Assembly (NCBI GenBank): GCA_965276635.1
Contig: CBDIBC010000005.1
Coordinates: 682,001 to 746,000 of the forward strand
DNA length: 64,000 nt
Source: CBDIBC01 sp965276635
GTDB taxonomy: Bacteria > Actinomycetota > Acidimicrobiia > Acidimicrobiales > Palsa-688
Reading direction: 5' to 3'
Every line of letters begins with the position of its first letter. Position 1 is the stretch's first letter. The translations under genes were made by a program, and so were the position numbers. The notes under the pieces were generated by a model. The model saw only the letters and a program-made list of their open reading frames with translations, searched no databases and was not told the origin of the DNA. Shown in pieces: positions 47,754 to 56,448 of the stretch.

Positions 47754-48572
47754 TCAGCCGCTGAGCGCCGGGACGTTGACGGCGGTGACCTGGTCGGGAG
47801 GCGGGACGGACACGGCGACTGGCGTCCCGTAGTCGCCGAAGGTCATGGTGACGTTCACGGTGAGGGGGAAAGCGGTGGCTGGCAATGCTGCGCTGGAGGC
47901 CGCCGCCGGTGCCTTGGTGAGGGTGACGGCTTCGGCGATGCGTTTGGCTCGCCCGCTGCTGTCGACGAAGACGTCGATAGGAACGGCGCCGACGCCCACG
48001 GCCTGGAGGGCCTGGCGGGCGGCCGGCGGTGCTGCGGCCGCCAGCTGGGTGGGGTCGACGGTGGCGTGGTACTGGGTGGTCGGGGTGCCGCTGATGGTCT
48101 GGGTGCCGACCCGGGTCACCTTCGAGGCGCGCGCTTCCAGCAGGCTGAGCGCCTGGGTCGGGTCACCCGATCCTCCCGACGATCCGATCAGGCCGGCCAC
48201 CGAGACCTTGACGTAGGGCTTGCCGTTCGCCTCCTTGTTGCCGGCCGGGACCTTCACATAGACATCGGTGCCGTCGAGGATCTCGTCGATGGACTGGGTC
48301 TGGTTCGCCAGGGTCTCGGAGATCGACAGGCGACCTTGGTGGGTGCCCCAGTCGAACGCCCCGGTCCCGGTGACGGACGCCCCGAGCGCGGCCTGGCTGG
48401 CGCTCTTCTCCATCTCGGTGAAGGTGACGCTGGCGCTCTTGGCGTCGATGGTGCCGGCGTAGGCTTTGGTGAAGACGGCGCCGAGGTCGCCGCTCCCACC
48501 TCCGCAGGCCGTCAGCCCGGCGCCCCCGGCTGCCACCACCGCGCCGACTGCCAGCATCCGGATCCGTCGCAT
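47754..48572 (-). CDS. LppX/LprG-like lipoprotein
   Basis: 272 residues. Signal peptide with lipobox L-T-A-C near residue 23. The mature part resembles the LppX_LprAFG/LolA-like fold: V-T-F-T-E-M-E near 48, Y-V-K-V-P-A-G, T-Q-Y-H-A-T-V-D-P, and V-N-V-T-M-T-F-G-D-Y-G. Such proteins bind and move lipids across the envelope in mycobacteria. It lies between the VWA and Nei genes and is divergent from Nei. Confidence is moderate because similarity is structural. Confidence 0.8.
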   Translation of the reverse strand: MRRIRMLAVGAVVAAGGAGLTACGGGSGDLGAVFTKAYAGTIDAKSASVTFTEMEKSASQAALGASVTGTGAFDWGTHQGRLSISETLANQTQSIDEILDGTDVYVKVPAGNKEANGKPYVKVSVAGLIGSSGGSGDPTQALSLLEARASKVTRVGTQTISGTPTTQYHATVDPTQLAAAAPPAARQALQAVGVGAVPIDVFVDSSGRAKRIAEAVTLTKAPAAASSAALPATAFPLTVNVTMTFGDYGTPVAVSVPPPDQVTAVNVPALSG

Positions 48573-48664
48573 GAGCCGTGTTTTACCTCGGAACCACGAT
48601 CCGAAACATGGGCAAAGACGGCCGGAGTACCGGCGAGGTCGGCGGCTGGGCCAAGATCCCCGGT

Positions 48665-49462
48665 GTGCCAGAGGGCCACACCGTGCATCGCATCGCCAAG
48701 GATCACGCCCGCGTCCTGCGCGGCCGACCGGTCCACGTGGCGTCGCCCCAGGGGCGCTTCGCCGATGGCGCGGCGCGGCTGGACGGGCTGGAGCTGCAGC
48801 GAGTGGACGCGTGGGGCAAGCACCTCTTCTACCGTTTCGCCGGCGCGCGCCTGATGCACGTCCACCTGGGGCTGTACGGGAAGTGGTGGCCGTTCACCCC
48901 GCCGGCCCCGGCCACCGACCACCAGGTCCGCGTCCGCCTGGCCGGCGTCGCCCACGGTTTCGACCTGACCGGCCCCACGGCCTGCGAGGTGCTCGATCCC
49001 GATGCGGCCGCGGCCATCGTGGCCCGTCTCGGCCCCGACCCGATCCGCTGCGACGGCGACGGCGGCCGGGTGTGGCCGCGCCTGCAACGCCGGCGCGGCC
49101 CGATCGGGGTGGCGGTCATGGACCAGTCGGTGGTGGCCGGGGTCGGCAACGTCTACCGCGCCGAGTCCCTCTTCGTCCACGGCCTGCACCCGGCCCGGCC
49201 GTGCCGGAGCCTCGAGCCCGGCGACTGGGACGCGCTGTGGGCGACTCTCGTGGCCATGCTGCGCCAGGGTGTGCGGGCCCGGCGGATCGTCACCGTCGCT
49301 CGCGACGACCCGGACGTGACCGACGGGCGCACCCGCTACGTGTACAGACAGGAGCATTGTGCCCGTTGCGGCTCGACCATCCGCCGCTGGGACCTGTCCG
49401 GCCGCTGGGCCTATGCGTGCGAGACGTGCCAGCCACCCTGGCCCGAGGGTGGCGCGAGCTGA
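48665..49462 (+). CDS. Formamidopyrimidine/endonuclease VIII-like DNA glycosylase
   Basis: 265 residues from GTG 48665, chosen because the second residue must be the catalytic Pro: M-P-E-G-H-T. Other features: catalytic Glu3, Lys in D-A-W-G-K-H-L-F, H2TH region D-Q-S-V-V-A-G-V-G-N-V-Y-R-A-E, and a C-terminal zinc finger C-A-R-C-G-S-T-I-R-R then C-E-T-C. It removes oxidised bases (Nei2-type by P-E-G-H-T). The longer upstream frame would place this Pro inside the protein and abolish activity. Confidence 0.93.
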   Translation: MPEGHTVHRIAKDHARVLRGRPVHVASPQGRFADGAARLDGLELQRVDAWGKHLFYRFAGARLMHVHLGLYGKWWPFTPPAPATDHQVRVRLAGVAHGFDLTGPTACEVLDPDAAAAIVARLGPDPIRCDGDGGRVWPRLQRRRGPIGVAVMDQSVVAGVGNVYRAESLFVHGLHPARPCRSLEPGDWDALWATLVAMLRQGVRARRIVTVARDDPDVTDGRTRYVYRQEHCARCGSTIRRWDLSGRWAYACETCQPPWPEGGAS

Positions 49463-49501
49463 GCCGCCGAACCGGCCATCTTTGCCCTGAGTCTGAGCGG
49501 G

Positions 49502-49547
49502 GTCAGCGCGCTCGAGAGTCAGCGCGCTCGAGAGTCAGCGCGCTCGG
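49502..49547. repeat. 16-bp tandem repeat, about 2.9 copies
   Basis: GTCAGCGCGCTCGAGA is repeated at 49502, 49518 and (partly) 49534. It runs into the last codons and stop of the AAA+ gene. Units contain CTCGAG and AGCGCGCT palindromes. Confidence 0.9.
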
Positions 49548-50935
49548 TAGGTGGCGCGGCCGCCGGTGCCGTCCTTGTTGAGGCGCTTGCTGAGGTGCAG
49601 ACCCTCCAACACGAACTCGGTGGCGCTGGCGATGGACGCCGGCGACTCGCTGCCCGCCAGGCTGCTGACGGCGTGCTGGAGGCCGGGGACTTGGCTCAGG
49701 GTCTCGGCCAGGGTGCTGGCCGCCACGTCGTCGCCGGTGTGGACGACGACGCCCTCGTCGAAACCGCCAACCGCGTCCCGCAGCGTCTCCATCCCGACGC
49801 GCTCCTTGAAGACGGTCAGCACCGCGCCCTTGACCAACCGCTCGATGACCTGCCCGTCGCGTCCCTCGTCGATGGTCTCGATCTCCACCTTGCCGGCCGT
49901 GGACGCGGCCAGGGAATCCAGGTCGCTGATCCGCACCGACGCCTCGGGCTCGCCCAGGCGCAGCGCCCGGCGGGCGGCGGAGGCCATGAGCGTCTCGTAG
50001 TTGGCCACGCTCAGGCGGACGGACACACCGGAGCGCTGGTTGATCTGCGGGCTCTGGCGGGCGAGGTGCGACAGGGTGGCCACGATCTCGGCCATGTAGG
50101 TCGGCATCTCGACGTGCAGGCCGAGGGCGTCGAGCGGTCGGGCCTCCTGCTCCACCACCGAGATCTCCGTGGCGACCTCGAGGGGGTAGTGGGTGCGGAT
50201 CTGAGCACCGAACCGGTCCTTGAGCGGCGTGATGATGCGACCGCGATTGGTGTAGTCCTCCGGGTTGGCCGAGGCCACGAGCATGACGTCGAGGGGCAGG
50301 CGCAGCTTGTAGCCGCGCACCTGGATGTCGCGCTCCTCCAGGACGTTCAGGAGGCCGACCTGGATGCGCTCGGCCAGGTCAGGCAGCTCGTTGATGGCGA
50401 AGATGCCCCGATTGGTGCGGGGCACCAGGCCGTAGTGCATGGTCAGCTCGTCGGAGAGGTAGCGGCCCTCGGCCACCTTGATGGGGTCGACCTCGCCGAT
50501 GAGGTCGGCGATGGATGTGTCGGGCGTGGCCAGCTTCTCGCCGAAGCGGTCGTCACGGTGCACCCACTCGATCGGGGTGTCGTCGCCCTTCTCGGCCACC
50601 AGGTCCCTGGCGTGGCGGGAGACCGGTTGGTAGGGGTCGTCGAGGATCTCCGAGCCGGCCACGATCGGCAACCACTCGTCGAGCAGCCCGGTCAGGCTGC
50701 GGATCATGCGGGTCTTGGCCTGGCCCCGCTCCCCCAGGAAGATGATGTCGTGGCCGGCCAGCAGGGCGTTCTCCAGCTGTGGGAGCACGGTCTCCTCGTA
50801 GCCGAGGACACCATCCACGAGCGGCTTGCCGGCGCGGATGCGATCGGCGGCGTTGCGCCGGACCTCCTCCTTCACCGGGACCGATTCCCAGCCGGCGTCG
50901 CGCAGCTGGCTCAACGTGGCAGGGCGAGAGCTCAT
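49535..50935 (-). CDS. MoxR/ChlI-type AAA+ ATPase
   Basis: 466 residues from ATG 50935. Walker A-like G-E-R-G-Q-A-K-T, Walker B F-A-I-N-E-L-P-D, sensor 1 A-S-A-N-P-E-D-Y-T, and arginine finger I-T-P-L-K-D-R-F-G-A-Q. It is of the magnesium-chelatase ChlI/MoxR clade that works with VWA proteins. The upstream VWA gene and this ATPase flank a lipoprotein and Nei; the pair probably forms one machine. TAGGTT lies 7 nt before the ATG. Confidence 0.92.
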   Translation of the reverse strand: MSSRPATLSQLRDAGWESVPVKEEVRRNAADRIRAGKPLVDGVLGYEETVLPQLENALLAGHDIIFLGERGQAKTRMIRSLTGLLDEWLPIVAGSEILDDPYQPVSRHARDLVAEKGDDTPIEWVHRDDRFGEKLATPDTSIADLIGEVDPIKVAEGRYLSDELTMHYGLVPRTNRGIFAINELPDLAERIQVGLLNVLEERDIQVRGYKLRLPLDVMLVASANPEDYTNRGRIITPLKDRFGAQIRTHYPLEVATEISVVEQEARPLDALGLHVEMPTYMAEIVATLSHLARQSPQINQRSGVSVRLSVANYETLMASAARRALRLGEPEASVRISDLDSLAASTAGKVEIETIDEGRDGQVIERLVKGAVLTVFKERVGMETLRDAVGGFDEGVVVHTGDDVAASTLAETLSQVPGLQHAVSSLAGSESPASIASATEFVLEGLHLSKRLNKDGTGGRATYRAR

Positions 50936-50942
50936 CGACTCC

Positions 50943-50948
50943 AACCTA
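50943..50948 (-). promoter_or_regulatory. Leaderless -10 element of the AAA+ gene
   Basis: TAGGTT on the minus strand, 7 nt before ATG 50935. Confidence 0.55.
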
Positions 50949-51175
50949 GAGCCTGACGTCGGCCTACCGGATGGCGCAGATTCCTGCGGTCTTGTCCGTT
51001 TTCGGGCTTTTGGTGGGGGGCGAGGACGAAAAAGTGGGGTCCCATCGGCATGGAGGGGAGGAACACGGTCACAATGGGGAAAAGAAGACACCGGGAGGAC
51101 GCGCCAACTCGTGGTGACGGCTGTCCGAACCTCGTCTCACCTTCGTCTCACCCTTCCGCAGACCCCGGAGATGGC

Positions 51176-52705
51176 ATGAGCTCATTTGCGCTCCCGACCC
51201 GTACGAGCACCAATTCGAGCAGCATGAGCCTCGGCGCCGAGGCTGACCTGGCGCGGCGGGCATCTCGAGCGGACCAGGGCGCGTTCGAAGAGCTGTTCGG
51301 TCGCCACCATCAGACTATGTGGCGCCTGGCCCAGGCCCTCACCCCCGACCGCGAGGCGGCGGCCGCCGGGGTGAGCGACGGTTTCGTGCGGGTGTTGCGC
51401 CAGGTCCGTCGGCGCCAGGCCGACCTTCGCGCCGAGCTGCGCCCGTCCCTGCTGGCTGGCGTGTACCGGGCCGGGATGGACCTGGCCCGCAAGCCCGGGC
51501 AGGCCGAGCGGGATGCCGCTGCGGTCGCCGCCCGCCGCCATGGCGCGTCGGCAGCCGATGAGCCCGGGGTGGCCGAAGACGTCCTGGCCGCCGCCGCCTT
51601 CCGGAGCCTTCCCGAACGCTGGCGGGCCGCGCTGTGGTTGCACGAGGTCGAGGGCATGGCCCCCGAGCGCATGGCCGCCATCCTGGGCGTCTCGGCGTCG
51701 GTGGCGACCGCCCTCATCGGCCGGGCCCATCGGGGCATGAGCGGCCGTTTCGGCCAGGCCGGCCTCGACGTCCCCGTGCATCTGGGCCCGTCCCTGCGCC
51801 CGGTCGCCGGCGCCGTCCCGACCGGCCTGGCCGACGTGGCCGTGGCTCGGTGGCGCATAGCGGTGGCCGCCGATCCGACCGGCCGGTTCGTGCCGGCCAC
51901 GGGCTGGCTGGCCGAGCGCGCCCCCCGGCCGCTGGGCATCGCCTGCGGCGGCCTCCTGGCCGTGGGTGTGATCGGCCTCGGCGTGCTCAGCCAGCACACG
52001 GGTGTGGTGTCTGGCGGGCCGGTGGCGCTCAGCCAGGCTCCCGGCCAGCACAGCCGCCTGGGCGTCACCAGCCCCGGGGCGGTGGCCGGGGGGGGTGGGT
52101 CGAGCCTGCTGCTCCTCGGCGCCGATCCCTACGGCATCGCCGGCCTGAACACCGCGACCTTGGCCAACTTCTCCATGCCCGGAGGCATCGGCTCGGCCTC
52201 GCCGCTGGGCAGCTCCGGCGCCGCGCTGCTGATGCCGAACATGCCGGCCTCGTCGCCCTCGAGTGGCGGCGGGTCCCCGCCGGCGGTGGCGCCTGCCGGG
52301 TCGTCGTCGGGACCGGCGCCGGCACCTGCGCCGGTCACCAACCCGGTCACCAACCCGATCACCGCGCCCATCACTGTGCCGGTGACCACGCCCCCGACGC
52401 CAGTCAGCCCGGTGGTCACCGTCCCGGGTGTGGCCACGGTGGCCGGTGGCGGCGGCACGGCCACCATCCACGTGCTGCCCACGCCCTCAGGCGGGGGCGC
52501 CGTCCAGGTGAACCTGGGCAGCTGCACGGGCGTGAACCTGCTCGGCACCCCCGTGGGCTGCCAGACCACCACGGCGACCACCACGGCGACCACCCCGGCG
52601 ACCACCGCCCCGCCGGCGACCAGCCCCTCGACGGCCGCCGCTCCCGCCCCGAGCGTGACCCCGCCCGCCGCCGGACTGCTCGGGGGCATACTCGGCAAGC
52701 TCTGA
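51176..52705 (+). CDS. ECF-like sigma factor with a membrane helix and long Pro/Thr-rich C-terminal region
   Basis: 509 residues from ATG 51176 (Shine-Dalgarno GGAG). Sigma region 2 (about 25-95): Q-G-A-F-E-E-L-F-G-R-H-H-Q-T-M-W-R and D-G-F-V-R-V-L-R. Region 4 (about 135-190): L-P-E-R-W-R-A-A-L-W-L-H-E-V-E-G and I-L-G-V-S-A-S-V-A-T. Then a hydrophobic segment (about 246-270) and a 240-residue Ser/Pro/Thr/Gly-rich part, likely outside the membrane, with P-V-T-N-P repeats. No separate anti-sigma factor is seen, so the tail may act as a fused sensor/tether. It may need proteolysis for release. Confidence 0.82.
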   Translation: MSSFALPTRTSTNSSSMSLGAEADLARRASRADQGAFEELFGRHHQTMWRLAQALTPDREAAAAGVSDGFVRVLRQVRRRQADLRAELRPSLLAGVYRAGMDLARKPGQAERDAAAVAARRHGASAADEPGVAEDVLAAAAFRSLPERWRAALWLHEVEGMAPERMAAILGVSASVATALIGRAHRGMSGRFGQAGLDVPVHLGPSLRPVAGAVPTGLADVAVARWRIAVAADPTGRFVPATGWLAERAPRPLGIACGGLLAVGVIGLGVLSQHTGVVSGGPVALSQAPGQHSRLGVTSPGAVAGGGGSSLLLLGADPYGIAGLNTATLANFSMPGGIGSASPLGSSGAALLMPNMPASSPSSGGGSPPAVAPAGSSSGPAPAPAPVTNPVTNPITAPITVPVTTPPTPVSPVVTVPGVATVAGGGGTATIHVLPTPSGGGAVQVNLGSCTGVNLLGTPVGCQTTTATTTATTPATTAPPATSPSTAAAPAPSVTPPAAGLLGGILGKL

Positions 52706-52763
52706 CGGTCGGGCAAGCTCTGACCGGTCGGGGCCGCCGAGGCAGGCGCCCTGGGGAGACCGT

Positions 52764-52769
52764 TAACGT
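52764..52769 (+). promoter_or_regulatory. Leaderless -10 element of the GH2 gene
   Basis: TAACGT, 7 nt before ATG 52777 (GTG 52774 is the codon before). Confidence 0.45.
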
Positions 52770-52776
52770 CAGCGTG

Positions 52777-54957
52777 ATGGATCTGGGGGGCGTCTGGCAG
52801 GCGACGGAGGCGGACGACCTGCTGCGCCGGTCGTTACCCGACGTCGGCCTGGACGACGCCGGCTGGGACCCCGTCACCGTGCCCGGGCACTGGCGCTCCA
52901 GTGGTGCGTTCGCCGCCAGCGACGGCCCCTTGTTCTACCGGCGGCGCTTCGACGCCTCGGCGTCGCCGGGGCGTCGGTCCTGGCTGCAGTTCGACGGCGT
53001 CTTCTACCAGGGCGACGTGTGGCTGGACGGCTCGTACCTGGGTGACACCGAGGGCTACTTCTTCCCCCATGCCTTCGAGGTGACCGAGGCGCTGGCCGCG
53101 CAGCGAGAGCATGTCCTCGCCGTGGAGGTGGCCTGCACCCCGCCGCTGGAACGGACGGCGAAGCGCAACCTCACCGGCATCTTCCAGCACTGGGACTGCA
53201 TCGACCCGGATTGGAACCCGGGCGGGATCTGGGCGCCGGTGCGGTTGGTGGAGACGGGGCCGGTTCGCATCTCGACCTTGCGGGTGCTCTGCCGGGACGC
53301 CCGCTCCGAGCAGGCGTCGCTCGACCTGGACCTGGAGATGGACGCGCTCGAGGCGGCCGCCGCCACCATCACGACCGTCCTGCGCCGGGACCCCGACGGC
53401 GCCGAGGTGCTCCGCCACACGACCGTGGAGCGGTTGGCGGCGGGCCCGAACCGGGCCCGGTGGCGAGTGACCCTCGAGCGCCCCGACCTGTGGTGGCCCC
53501 ATGCCCTGGGCGAGCAGCCGCTCTATCGGGTCGAGGTCGACGTGTCGGTCCCTGCGGGTGACGGGGGCGAGCGGGACGGTGATGCCCCGCCGCTGGTGCG
53601 CAGCGACCACCGGACGCTCGTGACCGGCTTGCGCCAGGTTCGCATGCGGGACTTCGTGGCCACGGTGAACGGCGAGCGTCTGTTCCTCAAGGGGGCCAAC
53701 TATGGCCCAACTCGTCGCGAGCTGGCCGAGGTGACCGACGCGCAGGTGAGCGCCGATGTCGACCTGGCTCGCAGCGCCGGCCTCGACCTGCTCCGGGTCC
53801 ACGCCCACATCGGCCATCCCCGCCTCTACGAGGTGGCCGACCGGGCCGGGATGTTGCTCTGGCAGGACCTGCCCCTGCAGTGGGGCTACGCCCGGGTCCG
53901 CCGCCAGGCGGTGCGCCAGGGCCGCCAGGCCGTTGCCACCCTCGGCCATCACCCGTCGTTGGCCGTGTGGTGCGCCCACAACGAGCCGCTGGCGCTCGAC
54001 GTGGCCCCCGGCTCGACCGTCAGCCGGCGCGACGCCGGCCGGTTTATGGCTGGCCAGATGCTCCCCAGCTGGAACAAGACTGCGCTGGACCGGTCCATCA
54101 AGCGGGCGTTGGAGAAGGCCGACCACTCCCGGCCCGTGGTGGCGCATTCCGGGGTGCTCCCCCACCCGGCAGGTGGGACCGACAGCCACCTGTACTTCGG
54201 CTGGTACCACGGCGACGAGCGGGGCCTGCCGGCCCTCCTCGGCCGGCTGCCGATCATGGCCCGCTTCGTCGGTGAGTTCGGCGCCCAGGCCGTGCCCGAG
54301 CACGCCGGTTTCATGCATCCAGACGCCTGGCCGGACCTGGACTGGGAGCGCCTCGAGCGCCACTATGCCCTCCAGAAGCAGATCTTCGACCGGCGCGTCC
54401 CGCCCGATCGCTACGCCACCTTCGACGGCTGGCGGCGAGCGACGCAGACCTACCAGGCCGACCTCCTGCGCTTCCATGTGGAGACACTCCGCCGGCTGAA
54501 GTACCGGCCGACCGGCGGTTTCTGCCAGTTCCTGTTCGCCGACGCCCAACCAGCCGTCACCTGGTCCGTGCTCGACCACGAACGGGCCCCGAAGCTCGGC
54601 TACCGCGCCCTGGCCGCCGCCTGCGCGCCGGTGATCGTGGTGGCCGAGCGTCCCGCCGAGCACTATGCGCCGGGCGAGCGGATCCGCCTGGCGGTCCACG
54701 TCGTCAGCGACCGGCGGGTGACCCTCGGCGAGGCTCGGGTCGCCGCCACCATGTCGTGGCCCGGCGGCCGTCGGGCATGGACCTTCGCTGGGCCCGTCCC
54801 GGCCGACAGCTGCGTCCAGGTGGGGCGCGTCGATGTCGCCGTCCCCGGCGGCACCGAGGCCGGACCGTGGCAGCTGGAGCTGCGCCTGACCTGGTCGGAA
54901 GCGGACGGCCCCGACCAGCAAGCCGTCACGAATCGGTACGAGTCGCGCATCGAGTGA
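52777..54957 (+). CDS. Glycoside hydrolase family 2 (beta-mannosidase/beta-galactosidase-like)
   Basis: 726 residues. Sugar-binding N-terminal domain (W-Q-A-T; V-P-G-H-W; F-Y-R-R-R-F; D-G-V-F-Y-Q-G-D-V-W-L-D-G-S-Y-L-G), immunoglobulin-like domain (W-W-P-H-A-L-G-E-Q-P-L-Y), and TIM barrel. Acid/base Glu403 in C-A-H-N-E-P and nucleophile Glu500 in V-G-E-F-G-A are both present. No signal peptide, so probably intracellular. Substrate (mannoside, galactoside or glucuronide) cannot be decided by eye. It starts 71 bp after the sigma gene with its own -10 element. Confidence 0.9.
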   Translation: MDLGGVWQATEADDLLRRSLPDVGLDDAGWDPVTVPGHWRSSGAFAASDGPLFYRRRFDASASPGRRSWLQFDGVFYQGDVWLDGSYLGDTEGYFFPHAFEVTEALAAQREHVLAVEVACTPPLERTAKRNLTGIFQHWDCIDPDWNPGGIWAPVRLVETGPVRISTLRVLCRDARSEQASLDLDLEMDALEAAAATITTVLRRDPDGAEVLRHTTVERLAAGPNRARWRVTLERPDLWWPHALGEQPLYRVEVDVSVPAGDGGERDGDAPPLVRSDHRTLVTGLRQVRMRDFVATVNGERLFLKGANYGPTRRELAEVTDAQVSADVDLARSAGLDLLRVHAHIGHPRLYEVADRAGMLLWQDLPLQWGYARVRRQAVRQGRQAVATLGHHPSLAVWCAHNEPLALDVAPGSTVSRRDAGRFMAGQMLPSWNKTALDRSIKRALEKADHSRPVVAHSGVLPHPAGGTDSHLYFGWYHGDERGLPALLGRLPIMARFVGEFGAQAVPEHAGFMHPDAWPDLDWERLERHYALQKQIFDRRVPPDRYATFDGWRRATQTYQADLLRFHVETLRRLKYRPTGGFCQFLFADAQPAVTWSVLDHERAPKLGYRALAAACAPVIVVAERPAEHYAPGERIRLAVHVVSDRRVTLGEARVAATMSWPGGRRAWTFAGPVPADSCVQVGRVDVAVPGGTEAGPWQLELRLTWSEADGPDQQAVTNRYESRIE

Positions 54958-55024
54958 CCGTCACGGACAGTTCTGGTGCCTCCGGGCAGGAACGCCGGGA
55001 GGAGCGGAGAACCATACCGGCAGC

Positions 55025-56263
55025 ATGAGTGACACGGCGTTGGACCTCCGCATCCTCGATCTGACGGACTCGACACCCACGTTCCACCGCGGTCGGCGCG
55101 AACGACTGGAGGCGGCATCCACCACGGGCGCCGCGCCCATCCGAGCACTGGCCGCAGCCGTCGTGGCACTAGACGTGAGGCTCGGCTCGGCCGGCCGGTC
55201 CGAGCCGGCGCCGCCCACCCCGCTGCTCACGGCCCATCCCGTCGCCGGCACCGACCAGCCCGACGAGTACGGCTGGCTCGATGGGGAGTATGGCCGCGAT
55301 GCCTGGCTCGATGGGGAGGACGGCGCCCACTCGCCGGCCGACGATCGCCCCACACCCACCCGCTCCCGCACCACCGGCGCGAGCCGGGACCGAATCGGCG
55401 CCGGAGGCGCTCCCGCCGGAGCGCCTCCCCGGGCCGCCGCCGTCACCACAACCGCCCTCCATGTCGGAACTAGCCCCCGACGGGCCGCCAGCACGCCCCC
55501 GCTCTCCGCCGCCCGGGCTCGCACCACCACTGGCCGCACCACCCCCGCCGGCCGCACCACCCCCGCCGGCCGCACCACCCCCGCCGGCCGCACCACCCCC
55601 GCCGGCCGCACCACCCCCGCCGACCGACGGGCCGCAGCCGCCGCCGTCGCCCGCCAAGCGGCCACCGTCGACGCTCCCGCGGGAGCGCGCACCACACCGA
55701 GTGGCTACGACAACACCGCGGCGGACAGCACCGCAGACAGCACCGCGGACAGCACGGCCGTCGCCCGCCGGGCCACCGTCACCACCGACGCTCCCGCGGG
55801 AGCGCGCCTCATCCGCACCACCAGCACCGAGCGCCCCCTCCCCACCCGCAGGACCCAAGTCCGTCCCTCCGCTGAGGACTCCACGCCGACGACCAGGCCG
55901 CGTCCGAGCACCCGGGCCACCGGTCGCCAGGCCTCGATCGCCGGGCCCGTGACCCAACCCTCTGCTCACCGGTCCCCCCACCCGCTGGGGGTGTGCAACG
56001 ACGACGCCTGGGAGCTGTGGGCCGCCGGCCAGGCCACCGACGCGCGCCTGGCGGAGCTCGACGCCCAGCTGGCCAGGGAGGCGCCCCTCGCCGGGCGCTG
56101 GCACCACTGGTTGGATCGTCTGGCCGACAAGGACCATGCCGTGACCATGGGCGTCCGCCGGCGCCTCGGGGGCGACGATGACCTCTCTGGGGATGACCCG
56201 ATCCGCACCGGTGACGATTCGTTCGCCGGCCGGCGGACCACCGGGGACGCCACCGCCTGCTGA
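55025..56263 (+). CDS. Low-complexity protein with conserved-looking N- and C-terminal segments
   Basis: 412 residues from ATG 55025. Structured ends: N-terminal L-D-L-R-I-L-D-L-T-D and C-terminal W-E-L-W-A-A-G-Q-A-T-D-A-R-L-A-E-L-D. The middle is Thr/Arg/Pro/Ala-rich with five G-R-T-T-P-A repeats and A-D-S-T repeats. Third-position G/C strongly favours this frame over a Pro-rich alternative in another frame. The stop codon lies in the first unit of the 56257-56353 repeat. Unknown function; similar to surface- or DNA-associated disordered proteins only in composition. Confidence 0.5.
   Translation: MSDTALDLRILDLTDSTPTFHRGRRERLEAASTTGAAPIRALAAAVVALDVRLGSAGRSEPAPPTPLLTAHPVAGTDQPDEYGWLDGEYGRDAWLDGEDGAHSPADDRPTPTRSRTTGASRDRIGAGGAPAGAPPRAAAVTTTALHVGTSPRRAASTPPLSAARARTTTGRTTPAGRTTPAGRTTPAGRTTPAGRTTPADRRAAAAAVARQAATVDAPAGARTTPSGYDNTAADSTADSTADSTAVARRATVTTDAPAGARLIRTTSTERPLPTRRTQVRPSAEDSTPTTRPRPSTRATGRQASIAGPVTQPSAHRSPHPLGVCNDDAWELWAAGQATDARLAELDAQLAREAPLAGRWHHWLDRLADKDHAVTMGVRRRLGGDDDLSGDDPIRTGDDSFAGRRTTGDATAC
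55532..55621. repeat. Coding repeat: 5 x 18 bp (GRTTPA)
   Basis: GGCCGCACCACCCCCGCC is repeated five times exactly in tandem. It encodes G-R-T-T-P-A units. Confidence 0.95.
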
Positions 56264-56353
56264 AACCGGCCTGCTGAACCGGCCTGCGGAAACCGGCCTG
56301 CTGAAACCGGCCTGCTGAAACCGGCCTGCGGAAACCGGCCTGCTGAGCCCGGC
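56257..56353. repeat. 14-bp tandem repeat, 7 copies, including the upstream stop codon
   Basis: CTGCTGAAACCGGC (variants CTGCGGAAACCGGC and a 13-bp form) is repeated seven times. The first copy carries the TGA of the upstream gene and most copies hold a TGA in the same relation, so the array arose by duplicating the gene end. Confidence 0.93.
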
Positions 56354-56448
56354 TACGAGCACCGCCGGCCGGGCCGGCCAGGATCTCGCCAGAGGGCCAT
56401 GTCGGAAACCCGCCAGCACAGCGGGTCGCGAGCGACGAGAATCGGAGC

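Noticed and set aside
55281..55952. Pro-rich alternative frame in the low-complexity gene
   Set aside because: Third-position G/C is much lower than in the 55025-56263 frame, and poly-Pro is a usual by-product of GCC/ACC repeats.
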